64,000 bases of DNA from Pedobacter terrae. GTDB lineage: Bacteria; Bacteroidota; Bacteroidia; Sphingobacteriales; Sphingobacteriaceae. The stretch is from positions 248,001 through 312,000 of the forward strand of contig NZ_FNCH01000002.1 of the NCBI RefSeq assembly GCF_900100705.1. The letters are read 5' to 3'. Made by a program: the position numbers and the translations under genes. Shown piece after piece: positions 1 through 9,280 of the stretch. Under the pieces are notes generated by a model, which worked only from the letters and a program-made list of their open reading frames with translations, was not told the origin of the DNA and searched no databases. Every line of letters starts with the position of its first letter. The stretch's first letter is position 1.

Positions 1-325
1 CAACAAAGTGCAGGTTATATTGCGCTATGAAACTTTCGCCAACAATTGTTATTATTCCAAGATAGCCATTTGTTAAGTGTTTATTGCTAGCTGTATCAGC
101 TATATATTTTATACGCAATAAATTTTTTAGGGGCAGATCACCAGCAATGGCATGCGATGAAATATCAACATATTGGATGGGTTCGGGCGAAATAAAATGC
201 AAAGGGCTACCACTGCTGATAAAAATGTCTGGAAGATCGGTACGGTTTACTCCGCTATTTGGCTGCGCAAAAAGCAAATGGCAAGTACATAGAATTGCCA
301 ATAGGAAAAAAATTAGTTTCTTCAT
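1..325 (-). CDS. traN: Conjugative transposon protein TraN (DUF4138), N-terminal part
   Basis: The ATG is at 323-325 and the frame stays open to the left edge, giving 108 residues of a longer protein. The product starts with a signal peptide (MKKLIFFLLAILCTCHLLFA, then QPNSG). TraN proteins are VirB9-like parts of the outer-membrane side of the Bacteroidetes type IV transfer apparatus. Its place directly downstream of traM in a tra operon supports the name. Only the signal peptide and the first beta-rich segment can be seen, so the call depends partly on gene order. The stop codon lies outside the window. Confidence 0.75.
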   Translation of the reverse strand, partial: MKKLIFFLLAILCTCHLLFAQPNSGVNRTDLPDIFISSGSPLHFISPEPIQYVDISSHAIAGDLPLKNLLRIKYIADTASNKHLTNGYLGIITIVGESFIAQYNLHFV

Positions 326-338
326 ATTGAATGTGGGA

Positions 339-1562
339 TTAATATTTGTTCTGCTTGTTTTTTAGTTCTTCGGGGTCAATAAGATAGACCTGTGTATTGT
401 ATTTCAGCTTGGCCTTATTGCTCCGTATAAGTTTTCCTACGGCGGTAGTGGTAGACTGGAACATCTTTTGGAGCAGGCTCATCACCAATTGGTTATTGTT
501 CTCTGCCTGTTGCTGAATGGTCATACCCTGGCTTGCATCACTTCCCAAAACTTTTGAAAACTCCCTGAATGCTGACGCCGGAACGTAAAGTCCTGGTAAG
601 CCGTCATTATCGTAAAGGTCTAATCTGATTGGGAGAATATTATTGTTCTGAAGGATTGAAGTAACCGTAAGATTGACCCTTTGCCCACTGAAACCCGTAA
701 TCTGTGCATACAGATATGTTCCCTTTTTTACAAGGAATTTCCCAACGTTGATGTCATCTAATAGCCTGATGCGCAGGCGTGAACCAGCATAGCCAGTAAT
801 ATTCTGGTCTACAATTGCACGAATAAAGCTTTCCTCGCTATCTGGAAGAATGGTATTAAAATATTCAATAGAACCAGTGCTTTTGGAGACACTTAGTTTT
901 TTTTGGTTTTTCTGTTCGCGTTCAGCAATTGCGATTGCCTTGTTCCTTGCCTGTTCAGCTTTATAATCGGGGTCGTTTGCTTTTCCCAGGCTGTCGATCA
1001 AGGTCATCTGTTCCCTAAAAATCTTCATTGGATCAGTTTGTCCCGTACCAGCAGATGGCATCGAGCTGCTGGTGTTTCCCGTTGGCTGTTGTTTTAATTT
1101 TGAAAGCGCTGTTGCCAGATCGCGGTCTGCATCATAGGCCCTCGAATTGTTTCGCCTTGGACCAGCATCTGGAAAAGTGGAGCGGGGTTTGGGCGGTTCG
1201 TTGGCCGTTACTCCAAATTTCCTTTTCATTTCCTTGTCTATGGAATCCAACATACGTTTTTCCATCTGATTATAAAGGTCAGGTACCTGTTGTTTAATTG
1301 CCTGGTCTTCACCGATGCCACCCACTGCGGTATAGCCGTCTGCATCTTTGTATTGTTTGCGATATGCGTCAAGCTTATCCTCAATTCCTTTGTTCTTTAC
1401 ACCATCGGACACATCTGCTAAATTTTCCTGAAGTGCGTTCCCTTTCTCCACTACTGGCACTTCCTTGCCAAAGCTGCTTTTCCATACATAAAAGAAAAGG
1501 CACAAAAATGGCAGAAGTATCAACGGAAGCATGTAACGCGGTTGCTTAAAATTGATTTTCAT
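339..1562 (-). CDS. traM: Conjugative transposon protein TraM (VirB10-like)
   Basis: This 407-residue protein has one N-terminal membrane segment (about residues 11-29), a Pro/Gln-rich middle and a C-terminal domain typical of TraM. VirB10-like proteins span the envelope and link the inner and outer membrane parts of the transfer machine. The C-terminal part has the expected pattern IRAIVDQNITGYAGSRLRIR, then LLDDINVGKFLVKKGTYLYA and LPIRLDLYDNDGLPGLYVPA. I chose the ATG at 1562 (MKINFKQPRY). An in-frame start at 1583 would overlap the upstream gene by 11 bp and is possible. traN begins 13 bp downstream. Confidence 0.88.
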   Translation of the reverse strand: MKINFKQPRYMLPLILLPFLCLFFYVWKSSFGKEVPVVEKGNALQENLADVSDGVKNKGIEDKLDAYRKQYKDADGYTAVGGIGEDQAIKQQVPDLYNQMEKRMLDSIDKEMKRKFGVTANEPPKPRSTFPDAGPRRNNSRAYDADRDLATALSKLKQQPTGNTSSSMPSAGTGQTDPMKIFREQMTLIDSLGKANDPDYKAEQARNKAIAIAEREQKNQKKLSVSKSTGSIEYFNTILPDSEESFIRAIVDQNITGYAGSRLRIRLLDDINVGKFLVKKGTYLYAQITGFSGQRVNLTVTSILQNNNILPIRLDLYDNDGLPGLYVPASAFREFSKVLGSDASQGMTIQQQAENNNQLVMSLLQKMFQSTTTAVGKLIRSNKAKLKYNTQVYLIDPEELKNKQNKY

Positions 1563-1572
1563 AATTATTGGT

Positions 1573-1995
1573 TTATTTGACATTGAGTTGTCGATGAATT
1601 ATTTCCAGTTGGTCAATAGCATCTTTTACGATCAGGCTATCAGCACCCGTTAACGTATCTTTTTGAAGCACTGTATTGATCTCGTTTTGCAGTTCAAGAA
1701 CTTTTTTTAACGCTTGGCCTGCACCAAGTATCTGACCGAGTCCCTGTGTTATTGGGGCGGCAGTACCCGCAAGCAATTGCGCTGGTTTGTCCTTCTTGAC
1801 CCTCATAACTGTAAATGCCAGTATACCGGAAATCAGCATAACGCCAAGCATAGTAAAGAATATCTGTTTTGGGTACTTTTCACATATATGCCTGATCCGG
1901 TTTCCGAAGCGTGCAAAATAAATGGCGAACTCTTTTGAAATTTCATTCCAAAGAGCCTTATCGGGTTTAAAATGAGTTTTTCTGTACATTTTCAA
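1573..1995 (-). CDS. Small conjugal transfer protein in the TraL position
   Basis: The 140-residue product has a basic N-terminal cytoplasmic segment, one membrane helix around residues 46-65 (IFFTMLGVMLISGILAFTVM), and an alpha-helical C-terminal part. It lies between traK and traM, where CTnDOT-type elements carry traL, and overlaps traK by 29 bp. No enzymatic motif is visible. Its role is inferred from position: probably a membrane-anchored accessory part of the transfer complex. Confidence 0.65.
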   Translation of the reverse strand: MKMYRKTHFKPDKALWNEISKEFAIYFARFGNRIRHICEKYPKQIFFTMLGVMLISGILAFTVMRVKKDKPAQLLAGTAAPITQGLGQILGAGQALKKVLELQNEINTVLQKDTLTGADSLIVKDAIDQLEIIHRQLNVK

Positions 1996-2587
1996 GATCT
2001 TTGTTTTCTAATGTTTTCCAGCGGGTAATCAGCACCGCATGGGGATTATTATCTGACCTTGTTTCAAGGTCTTTCAGATACCCTTCGGTTACCAGCGAAC
2101 GTATAATCGTTGAGCTTCTGCGGTCGATTTTTTGCCTGCCATAATAACGGAAGTACTTTCTGGCCTCGTCGATGACGACGGAATCGGTCTGGATAGTCAA
2201 TACCGCACTGGAAGAAAGTATTGAATTAAAAAATCCCTTTTCTTTCAGGTTATTGTATTGGAGCGCTCCACTTTCATCAACCAGGTACATTGCCCTTTTC
2301 ATCTGATATTCGATATATTTATCGTCAGGAGTTAGAGAAAAGAAAAGGCCGTGGAACAGGTTGATGTGCGAACGATATTCCGCGGCCCTGTTTAACTGTA
2401 CACTGGTCTGCCTAGCGAGCAGAGGAACACTGTTTGCATCCAGAACATATACGGTTTTACGCGCATCTGAAACCTGCTTATAGGCAAAAAACGAAACCAT
2501 CAAGACAATAAGAGCTGTTAAAATAAAACTGCCAGCAGAAAGGAATGTAGCCAAGCGAACCTTGGCTTCAATATTTTTGATAATCAT
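1967..2587 (-). CDS. traK: Conjugative transposon protein TraK (VirB8-like)
   Basis: This protein is 206 residues long with one N-terminal membrane helix (about residues 13-35) and a mixed alpha/beta periplasmic domain, the layout of VirB8-type proteins and of Bacteroidetes TraK. The opening IKNIEAKVRLATFLSAGSF is typical of TraK. The start overlaps the traJ stop at 2587, which suggests translational coupling. It is expected to act as an inner-membrane scaffold of the transfer channel. Confidence 0.85.
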   Translation of the reverse strand: MIIKNIEAKVRLATFLSAGSFILTALIVLMVSFFAYKQVSDARKTVYVLDANSVPLLARQTSVQLNRAAEYRSHINLFHGLFFSLTPDDKYIEYQMKRAMYLVDESGALQYNNLKEKGFFNSILSSSAVLTIQTDSVVIDEARKYFRYYGRQKIDRRSSTIIRSLVTEGYLKDLETRSDNNPHAVLITRWKTLENKDLENVQKNSF

Positions 2588-3723
2588 TATTTCATCATTT
2601 TGGTAAGCATTCGTGAAAGATTTGATGCGCCTCGGCCCATTGTAGATGTGGCAGAGCTTATGCCTGATGTAGACACGATCCAGGTGCTGATGCTTGGTAC
2701 GGTAAGCATGGTCAGGCCACCGATCAGAAAGGTTACGATCACCATCCCAAACGAAAGAAGACCATTGCCAGCAAACCAGCCAAGCTTTTCAAGGCTTTCG
2801 CCAGAGCTACCGACCAGTTCCCTGTAACGGCTGATTTCAGCCTCCATCGCATAATGCTGGAATAGCGAGGCAACATAAAGAACCAAAAAACCAATGCCTG
2901 TATACAGGTTTACGGAAATAAACCGGGCTACCCATGTACTGAAACTGTCCCTGAAAGCAGGAAGAATACTGATCGCTACCGAAAATGGGCCCAGAATAAT
3001 CAGAATAGTTGAAAAGATGATCTGTATAATAAAGATGATGTAAACGCAAATGCGCAAAATCCAAAGGGCAAGTGTTTCCAGAATCGAAGTAGCAAGGAGT
3101 TGAAGACCGACCTGCATACGGTTTCGGAGCTCGACTATTGGGTTCCAGACTTCGGCAAAACCTTCTTTAACAGTAGATTTTACACTTTCCCAGGCATTTT
3201 CGTACCAGGTATCTGCTTCCTGCTTCGCTGTTTCGGTCTGTGCCTGGACTGTAAGCAACTGGTCTGCAACCTGGACCATAAGCTGGGCCCTTTCCATGCG
3301 CAGGTTATTAACCTGTATCTGGCTGCCCTCAAACATAAGCTCGGTCTTGTTTGCAATCAGATCAGTGGGATATGCAACAACTCTGGTAAATGTAGACCAC
3401 CAGAGAATGACCATCACCAATCCAAATGGTCTCAATAATGGCATGATTTCCATTTTCTTATCACCGGACATCATTTCATAGGATTTTATGGCAAAAAAAA
3501 TGAGCATGAATATGGCAGCCAACGCCTGTGCATCCGCAATAAAGGCATCATAATGTGTCCAGATCGTATTTTTCATAGTCTTCAAAAAGTGCATCATGCC
3601 CTCTTCATACACGCCGTTGCCCTGCAAAAAATTGAAGGTTTTTTTAAAGCTGTCCGGTACATCACCGGAACCAGATTGCACAAAAAAACCGGCAGTGCCG
3701 GTCATTAAATTTGATATGTTCAT
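2587..3723 (-). CDS. traJ: Conjugative transposon protein TraJ (VirB6-like)
   Basis: This 378-residue polytopic membrane protein has hydrophobic segments near residues 65-80, 97-115, 215-290 and 320-345. A long, mostly soluble stretch lies between the second and third groups. TraJ is the VirB6-like inner-membrane channel component of Bacteroidetes conjugative transposons. The family end TMLTVPSISTWIVSTSG is present near the C terminus. The gene is in the tra operon between the traI-like genes and traK and overlaps the traK start. Confidence 0.88.
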   Translation of the reverse strand: MNISNLMTGTAGFFVQSGSGDVPDSFKKTFNFLQGNGVYEEGMMHFLKTMKNTIWTHYDAFIADAQALAAIFMLIFFAIKSYEMMSGDKKMEIMPLLRPFGLVMVILWWSTFTRVVAYPTDLIANKTELMFEGSQIQVNNLRMERAQLMVQVADQLLTVQAQTETAKQEADTWYENAWESVKSTVKEGFAEVWNPIVELRNRMQVGLQLLATSILETLALWILRICVYIIFIIQIIFSTILIILGPFSVAISILPAFRDSFSTWVARFISVNLYTGIGFLVLYVASLFQHYAMEAEISRYRELVGSSGESLEKLGWFAGNGLLSFGMVIVTFLIGGLTMLTVPSISTWIVSTSGISSATSTMGRGASNLSRMLTKMMK

Positions 3724-3732
3724 CTTGCTGAT

Positions 3733-4512
3733 TTAAAGTTTGGATTTCGCCAATATGTCATTGGCAATCTGTTGATCTGTTCGATATCCCTGATTTTGGA
3801 CAATAGGCTTTTCCCTTGTTTTCATTTTACCTGCCGTCTCGCTAAGCGAAAGGAACTTTCGGGAATATTGCTTCTTGGCCTCCCAGGAAGCCTGTAGTTT
3901 TCGATACTCCAAAAAAAGGCGGTGATAGGCGATTATCCTTGATCCCCGGTCTAATGTCGAGGCTTGGGCGGCTTCAAGTCTTTCGCGGATTGCGGCAGCT
4001 TCTGTACGGTACCAGTCATATACGCCTGTGCGTACCAGGTAATCCTTTTCTTTTTGTGCTATGCCATTTAATAGGATATTATCGCTCTGGTTTAACAGCG
4101 GTTCAAATTCATGCCTATAGTATAATTGCCAAAGCGGATCAATTTCTGAAAATACCGCAGAATAGTTAGAGGATTCTGTCAAAGCGGTATTTCTTAAGGT
4201 ATCGGAATGTAGTTTATAGGCATTGGTGGTATTCTGCATTGCTGCTGCAAAGGCAAGGCGTTGAGTTTGTGGGCCTATTGGACCCAATGGGCGCAAATCC
4301 TTTTTTGGATAATCCGGGTGCCATGCCCAGGTAAGCCAATATTCAGGATTTAGTCCCAAAAACCCGCTGGTGGGGGTGAATTTTTTCCTGTCCCATTGTT
4401 TAAACACCATGCGTTCCTGTTGATTGGTGATATGTTTATCCCTGATTGTTTTCTGTGCAGAAGTTTGTATCAACAGGCAGGAAAGCAGTATTGTTAAGAG
4501 GTAATTTTTCAT
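3733..4512 (-). CDS. Exported conjugal transfer protein, function unknown
   Basis: The 259-residue product has a signal peptide (MKNYLLTILLSCLLIQTSAQ) and is otherwise helical and charged. It lies between a TraI-like gene and traJ, 3 bp from the former, so it belongs to the transfer operon. Its end, YRTDQQIANDILAKSKL, resembles the C-terminal ends of the three TraI-like proteins just upstream, which share D-(K/M)-(Q/R)-(I/L) followed by I-x-N-x-x-x-L-K. It may therefore be a distant, longer member of that set. No catalytic motif is visible. Confidence 0.6.
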   Translation of the reverse strand: MKNYLLTILLSCLLIQTSAQKTIRDKHITNQQERMVFKQWDRKKFTPTSGFLGLNPEYWLTWAWHPDYPKKDLRPLGPIGPQTQRLAFAAAMQNTTNAYKLHSDTLRNTALTESSNYSAVFSEIDPLWQLYYRHEFEPLLNQSDNILLNGIAQKEKDYLVRTGVYDWYRTEAAAIRERLEAAQASTLDRGSRIIAYHRLFLEYRKLQASWEAKKQYSRKFLSLSETAGKMKTREKPIVQNQGYRTDQQIANDILAKSKL

Positions 4513-4515
4513 TGC

Positions 4516-5187
4516 TTAATTTTTTAGATATTTAATATTATTTATGATCTCGCTGGAAATACGCATATCCTGGTTGACGAAATCCCGATATGGGTTTGCC
4601 ATTTTTAGTATTCCGTTCATCTTGGCCCAATACATAGATTTGCCCATACTGTAGCATAATGCCCTTATGACCTTTAGCTCTAAAATGATCTTGCGCAACA
4701 GGGCATCGCGCTTTTCAAAGTCCATTAGCACATTGTTGCCTTCTTTTAAAACGAATGCCGATACTTCGCTTACCAGATTGATACCCCTTGTTTTCATTTG
4801 CCTTGCTACGTCTTCGGCAAAAAGAAGCAGATAAGGTTCCGATCCCGCGATGGAAATCGTGTTATTGCTTTCACGAATGATTTCGTTGCTTATTTCTGCT
4901 ATCTGGTACACTGCAATTCCGCTTTTAAGGGCCTGATTGACATGGGTAAGCGAATTGCGTATAAGGGTCTGCACCATAATTACCGATCCGATATTGATAT
5001 TAATATCGTCCAGTCTATTATGTATGGTATTCAGATACCCATTGTGCGTATTTTCTGCGGCCAGGCGGACTGCGCCATTCTCATTTACAATATTGAAATG
5101 GTTTCTATCGAAAACAATTCTCTGGCCGAACGACTTTTCAGTCGTACCAAAAATTAATAGGGCTACGAATATTATATATGGCTTCAT
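4516..5187 (-). CDS. TraI-like conjugal transfer protein, third tandem paralogue
   Basis: This 223-residue protein has a signal peptide (MKPYIIFVALLIFGTTEKSF). Like the gene at 5840-6502 it carries a central LLLFAEDVARQMKTRG segment, a MYWAKMNGILK segment and the end NPYRDFVNQDMRISSEIINN. These matches show it is a paralogue from tandem duplication. TraI-type (DUF4141-like) proteins are periplasmic transfer components. The start overlaps the preceding gene by 4 bp. Confidence 0.7.
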   Translation of the reverse strand: MKPYIIFVALLIFGTTEKSFGQRIVFDRNHFNIVNENGAVRLAAENTHNGYLNTIHNRLDDININIGSVIMVQTLIRNSLTHVNQALKSGIAVYQIAEISNEIIRESNNTISIAGSEPYLLLFAEDVARQMKTRGINLVSEVSAFVLKEGNNVLMDFEKRDALLRKIILELKVIRALCYSMGKSMYWAKMNGILKMANPYRDFVNQDMRISSEIINNIKYLKN

Positions 5188-5843
5188 GGCTTTCCGTTCT
5201 TTAAAATGTCTGCATTTCTGATAATATCATCGATCAGCTGCTTGTCCCTATTTACAAAGTCCTTAAAGGGATCGATCGAACGTTTGTAATTTGCCTGTTG
5301 CATACAGATAACCAAACCTTTGCTGGCCCCTTCTATAAGCCGGAGTTCAGTAAGGGCATGGGAAAATAGTATTTTCCTGTCACTTGCTTTCATCTGGTTG
5401 ATTTCCCCGATGCTCAAAGCAAGTCCCGCAATATAATTGGCAAGCATTTTTGCCCTGTGCACCAGATCAATTTCGGTTTGCAGGGCGATGGCTATAAGAA
5501 GAGGGTTATCAGCTGCCAAATTATAAATGATGCTTTGTTGCCTGATGATCTCTGAAACCAAAGGACTTGCATCTAAACCGATCTGCGCCACATCTATTGC
5601 TAACCCGATGGTATGAAAACGGCTTTGCAATTCCCTGTATTTGGTTTTCAGCTTGCCCATCTGCGTTTTGTTAACCTCTTCATTGGCAGATGTAACAGCC
5701 TGCTTGTTCTTTGCCTCATCCTGCCTGCTGTGTTCGCTTTTGCTTTCGGAAACCAACTGGTGCAGAAGTTCGACGTTAAGTTGCGAATAAGCATTAACTG
5801 AAATGCTATAAAAAATGATGGCTATAAATACTATCTTTTTCAT
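5184..5843 (-). CDS. TraI-like conjugal transfer protein, second tandem paralogue
   Basis: The 219-residue protein has a signal peptide (MKKIVFIAIIFYSISVNAYS), a charged helical region at about residues 35-75 and the shared C-terminal segment DPFKDFVNRDKQLIDDIIRN. It is the most diverged of the three TraI-like paralogues. The central LLLFAE segment is replaced by a related LLIAIALQTEIDLVHRAKML. Overlaps of 4 bp on both sides place it firmly in the operon. The role is inferred from family and position. Confidence 0.68.
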   Translation of the reverse strand: MKKIVFIAIIFYSISVNAYSQLNVELLHQLVSESKSEHSRQDEAKNKQAVTSANEEVNKTQMGKLKTKYRELQSRFHTIGLAIDVAQIGLDASPLVSEIIRQQSIIYNLAADNPLLIAIALQTEIDLVHRAKMLANYIAGLALSIGEINQMKASDRKILFSHALTELRLIEGASKGLVICMQQANYKRSIDPFKDFVNRDKQLIDDIIRNADILKNGKP

Positions 5844-6502
5844 TGCTTTAGGTATTTAGCGTTCCTTATGATGTTGTCGGCAATCTGCTTGTCAATATTG
5901 ATATAGCCTGCGTAGGGATTAAGGGAGTTTAGGATTCCACGCTGCTTAGCCCAGAACATGGTTCTTTGCATTCCATAGGCTACGCCTCGCAAGATCATGA
6001 GCTCTGTTCTTATCCGGTTCAGGAGCTTCGCCCGTTCCCCGGAATCCATAAGATTATTTAAGCCTCCTTGCAAAACAAAAGAGCTGACCTCTACAGCAAG
6101 TGCTGTTCCGCGGCGCTTAAACTCTCTTGCGCCATTTTCGGCAAACAATAGCAACGCTGGATTGCTTTGCGCCAAAACAACCGCTTTGTTAACATCCGTA
6201 ACAATATCTACACTGATTTCCGATATATCCTGAATGGCTAATAAAGACCTTACCGCAGCGGAAACCTCGCTCAGGCCCCTATAGATCTGCTGCTGTAGGT
6301 CGTTTACAATAACCAGTTGCCCGGTAACGGCTAGCTGGCCTCGCTGGATCAGGGTAAGGTTGTCATTTGTTCTGTTGAGCTGCCCATTAATAACCCCTGA
6401 ATGGGCTGCCATTGCACCAGCGGTTGCGGGATCAACATAAATTTGGGCAAATACAGGGCATCCAATAAGGAAAAGCCCAGCTATTAATAATATTATTTTC
6501 AT
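5840..6502 (-). CDS. traI: TraI-like conjugal transfer protein, first tandem paralogue
   Basis: This 220-residue exported protein (signal peptide about residues 1-20, ending VFAQ) follows traG with a 4-bp overlap, the usual place of traI in CTnDOT-like elements. It contains the shared pattern LLLFAENGAREFKRRGT, MFWAKQRGILNSLNPY and a final D-K-Q-I-A-D-N-I-I-R-N. It is predicted to be periplasmic and helical. Three consecutive paralogues are unusual compared with a single traI. Confidence 0.72.
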   Translation of the reverse strand: MKIILLIAGLFLIGCPVFAQIYVDPATAGAMAAHSGVINGQLNRTNDNLTLIQRGQLAVTGQLVIVNDLQQQIYRGLSEVSAAVRSLLAIQDISEISVDIVTDVNKAVVLAQSNPALLLFAENGAREFKRRGTALAVEVSSFVLQGGLNNLMDSGERAKLLNRIRTELMILRGVAYGMQRTMFWAKQRGILNSLNPYAGYINIDKQIADNIIRNAKYLKQ

Positions 6503-9000
6503 ATAAAATCGGGTTTAAAATATTCGACAAAGGAGTTAACCGGAAGACCCGTATTATTGACCTGATGCACGAATGCTTCGAGTGTAAGGCCACTTCTTTC
6601 AAGATCAGAAACAAAGGTTTCCAGTCCGTCCTGGTAGCTCCCCTTAGCCTTAACATATACCTCTACTGCATTTTTTTCAGGCTTTTCAGTAGTATAGGTA
6701 AGGTATTGGTAAATAGAATTTTCCACGCCGTACACTTCCCCCGTAGCGCCCCTGCGGATGTAAACTTCCTTAAAGCGGGCCCTGCCTTCCTTATTGTCGA
6801 GATTGTTAATGGTAAATATCTTCTTCTGCTCGGTTTCGGTAATGGATAAGAGCTTGGCTATCTCTTTGTAGTTCTCCTTGAACTTGCTCTGGTCAAGCAG
6901 AAAGATAGTATCGGAATTGCTGATGATGCTGTCTTTTACCACTGCATTGCCTATGATGTCACCCAATTCCTGTGTAACGACAATAGCCTCCCCCCAAAAT
7001 TTTCTGACGGTTTTATACAAATAAAGTATATACCCAGCCATTAATGGGGATGCTATTGCCTTCCACGCCTCTTCAATTATCAGGGCTTTGCGCTGTGAAG
7101 AACGGTGCCGCATCTTCTGGATAAAAACGTCCATTATCGCAAGGGTTACTATTGGAAACAGAATTTTATTCTCCTTCAAATTGTCGATTTCATAGACTAT
7201 GAACCGCTCGGAAAACAGCGATTTATCCGATGCCTCATTAAGAATTGTATCGAATTCTCCGCCCAGGTAAAATTTTTTGAGAACATAACGGAACTCGTCA
7301 AGCTCAAAAGGTATTTTTTCTTCTCTTTTGATTTCTGGTATCCTTTCAAGTGCAAACTCATAAAATGAGTTAAAATTTAATTGCGCCACCTTGTTTTTTT
7401 CGTTGAGGTCTGGGTCAAAGTATTGGCTATAGTACCCGGAAATTACGTTTGAGATCACATCGCGCTCCACAGTGCTCACCGTTCCTTCGGAACCTTTCCA
7501 AAGCAGGCTGATCAGCGTACACAAAAAATCTTTCTTCTCGATGTTGTACTCACTTTCGGCAATTGCAAAAGGGTTCATTGTGATGGGTTTGTTCTCCGAC
7601 CAGGTAATGTATTTGCCATGATAGTATGAGCATAAACCGGAATATGAATGCCCGGTATCTACAATGACCACATCCATATTATAAAGCATATACTGTTCAA
7701 CCAGCGCATTGATGAGATAGGATTTTCCAGCACCTGATGGCCCCAAACAGAACCGATTTCGAGCGCTGATGCGCCCTGTACGCATGGGCAAATCCGATAG
7801 GTCTATTGCCACCGGCACCCCCTGGCGGTCAGTAAACCGGATCAGAAAATCAGATGGTTCGTCCTTAACCAGGGCTTCTTTAAAAAAGAGGCATAATGCG
7901 GCATCTGCCGTTGTCAAAAACCAATCATACTTCTGTAGTTCAACACCATTGCCAGGCAACGCACAACGGAAAAGTTCCAATTGGTTATAGGCATTCCTTG
8001 ACGGAATGATACCTTGCTGGAAAAGCGCGGCCTCAATAAAGTTGGTTGCTCTATCAATGTGCTCTTGGTTGGCGCATACGATCAATGAGTAGTGCGCATT
8101 CACCAATAACTGATTTTCCCTTGCCACATCGACCAAAAGCATATCGATGTCTTCCACGCACATCAGATTGGCAGGATCTGGGACACCTAAATGGCGTTTT
8201 CGTTTCAGTTCCAGCTTATTAAGCGTCATTTGTTGTGATGGTATTTCCAAAAGCTGGTTATAGATGATCACCTTATAGCCGGGAACCTGATGCAAAAACG
8301 AGAGATTGTCCACCGGGAAATCCCTCATGCCTTTGTTATCCTGCTTTTCTGTGTAGGCGCCGACTTTTTCGGGAAGTTCAACCGCATCGGTATTTACGAT
8401 GCTTAGGCACCTGATAACCGCATCGCCCAAATTAAGCTGGCTATCGTTGCACCGCATATTGTTCAGGGCTATTGTTGGAGAGGCAAACTCCATGCTAAGC
8501 ACCTTGCTTACATAACGGTTGATCTCCGCCTCGGTAAGGTATTTGGGATCAAATCCGGCACCAGCCAACAGGTCAGAAACCTTTCCTATGTTCTGGAAAA
8601 AATCGGCCAGAACTTTTTTATCAAAGGTGTAAAATGCACCTCTTTTAACCTGGCGTGTAATTATAAGATAGGTCTTAATATCGGTATATTCCCTTCCTTC
8701 AAAATGTGTATGGTATTTTTGCTGAAGAAATTCGTTGGCTGGTATCGGCTTGTATTTTTTACGGATAAAGACATCCTGTTTTTGTATGATATGGCCTTCA
8801 CCCAAAATCTTGATGATATTGAGAAGCACACTTTGATAAGCTATATAGGCTTCTGGATCGGCACTATATTGAAGAACAGGGTTGTCTATGTGCATGATAA
8901 CCGAAAAGCCTCCTTTCTCACCATATAGAAGCTGTATGCCATTATAGGCATCAATGCCTGCATAGGGCATTTTAAATGCTGTTTTTCTTTCTCGTTGCAT
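6499..9000 (-). CDS. traG: Conjugation system ATPase TraG (VirB4 family)
   Basis: This 833-residue protein is the energising ATPase of the transfer machine. A Walker A motif GPSGAGKS sits near residue 420 (DNA about 7724-7747) and a Walker B-like segment KALIIEEAWKAI near residue 640. The later stretch RKFWGEAIVVTQELGDIIGN is typical of VirB4/TraG ATPases of Bacteroidetes. The length matches the family. The start overlaps traF by 29 bp. The protein probably acts at the cytoplasmic face of the inner membrane with TraJ. Confidence 0.95.
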   Translation of the reverse strand: MQRERKTAFKMPYAGIDAYNGIQLLYGEKGGFSVIMHIDNPVLQYSADPEAYIAYQSVLLNIIKILGEGHIIQKQDVFIRKKYKPIPANEFLQQKYHTHFEGREYTDIKTYLIITRQVKRGAFYTFDKKVLADFFQNIGKVSDLLAGAGFDPKYLTEAEINRYVSKVLSMEFASPTIALNNMRCNDSQLNLGDAVIRCLSIVNTDAVELPEKVGAYTEKQDNKGMRDFPVDNLSFLHQVPGYKVIIYNQLLEIPSQQMTLNKLELKRKRHLGVPDPANLMCVEDIDMLLVDVARENQLLVNAHYSLIVCANQEHIDRATNFIEAALFQQGIIPSRNAYNQLELFRCALPGNGVELQKYDWFLTTADAALCLFFKEALVKDEPSDFLIRFTDRQGVPVAIDLSDLPMRTGRISARNRFCLGPSGAGKSYLINALVEQYMLYNMDVVIVDTGHSYSGLCSYYHGKYITWSENKPITMNPFAIAESEYNIEKKDFLCTLISLLWKGSEGTVSTVERDVISNVISGYYSQYFDPDLNEKNKVAQLNFNSFYEFALERIPEIKREEKIPFELDEFRYVLKKFYLGGEFDTILNEASDKSLFSERFIVYEIDNLKENKILFPIVTLAIMDVFIQKMRHRSSQRKALIIEEAWKAIASPLMAGYILYLYKTVRKFWGEAIVVTQELGDIIGNAVVKDSIISNSDTIFLLDQSKFKENYKEIAKLLSITETEQKKIFTINNLDNKEGRARFKEVYIRRGATGEVYGVENSIYQYLTYTTEKPEKNAVEVYVKAKGSYQDGLETFVSDLERSGLTLEAFVHQVNNTGLPVNSFVEYFKPDFI

Positions 9001-9280
9001 ACGTTATTTTTAATTGAACTGGGTGGACAATGACCCCTTTGTAGCGTTTTTTGCTATGTAGGCCGTCTTTTTGGCGGAAAAAGGTATAGCCAAGCCCGGA
9101 GCAGATCAGTAAAATGGTAAGGAAACCGCCCAGGTACATGCTGATAAGCGCCCCGATAAGGCCACCGATAACGAGGCCCCCAACCAGGGAACCTATGCCC
9201 CAGTAAATAAATTTTCCTTTAAAGCCACGATAAATAAGGGGCTTCTGGAGCCCCTTATAAATGGAATATCTAGGCACCAT
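8972..9280 (-). CDS. traF: Conjugal transfer protein TraF (DUF4133)
   Basis: This 102-residue protein has two adjacent membrane helices (about residues 25-75) after the short motif YSIYKGLQKPLIYRGFKGKF, which is characteristic of DUF4133/TraF proteins. These are VirB3-like parts of Bacteroidetes conjugative systems and normally precede the TraG ATPase. The overlap with traG at 8972-9000 and the shared base with traE at 9280 show tight coupling. Confidence 0.9.
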   Translation of the reverse strand: MVPRYSIYKGLQKPLIYRGFKGKFIYWGIGSLVGGLVIGGLIGALISMYLGGFLTILLICSGLGYTFFRQKDGLHSKKRYKGVIVHPVQLKITYATRKKNSI

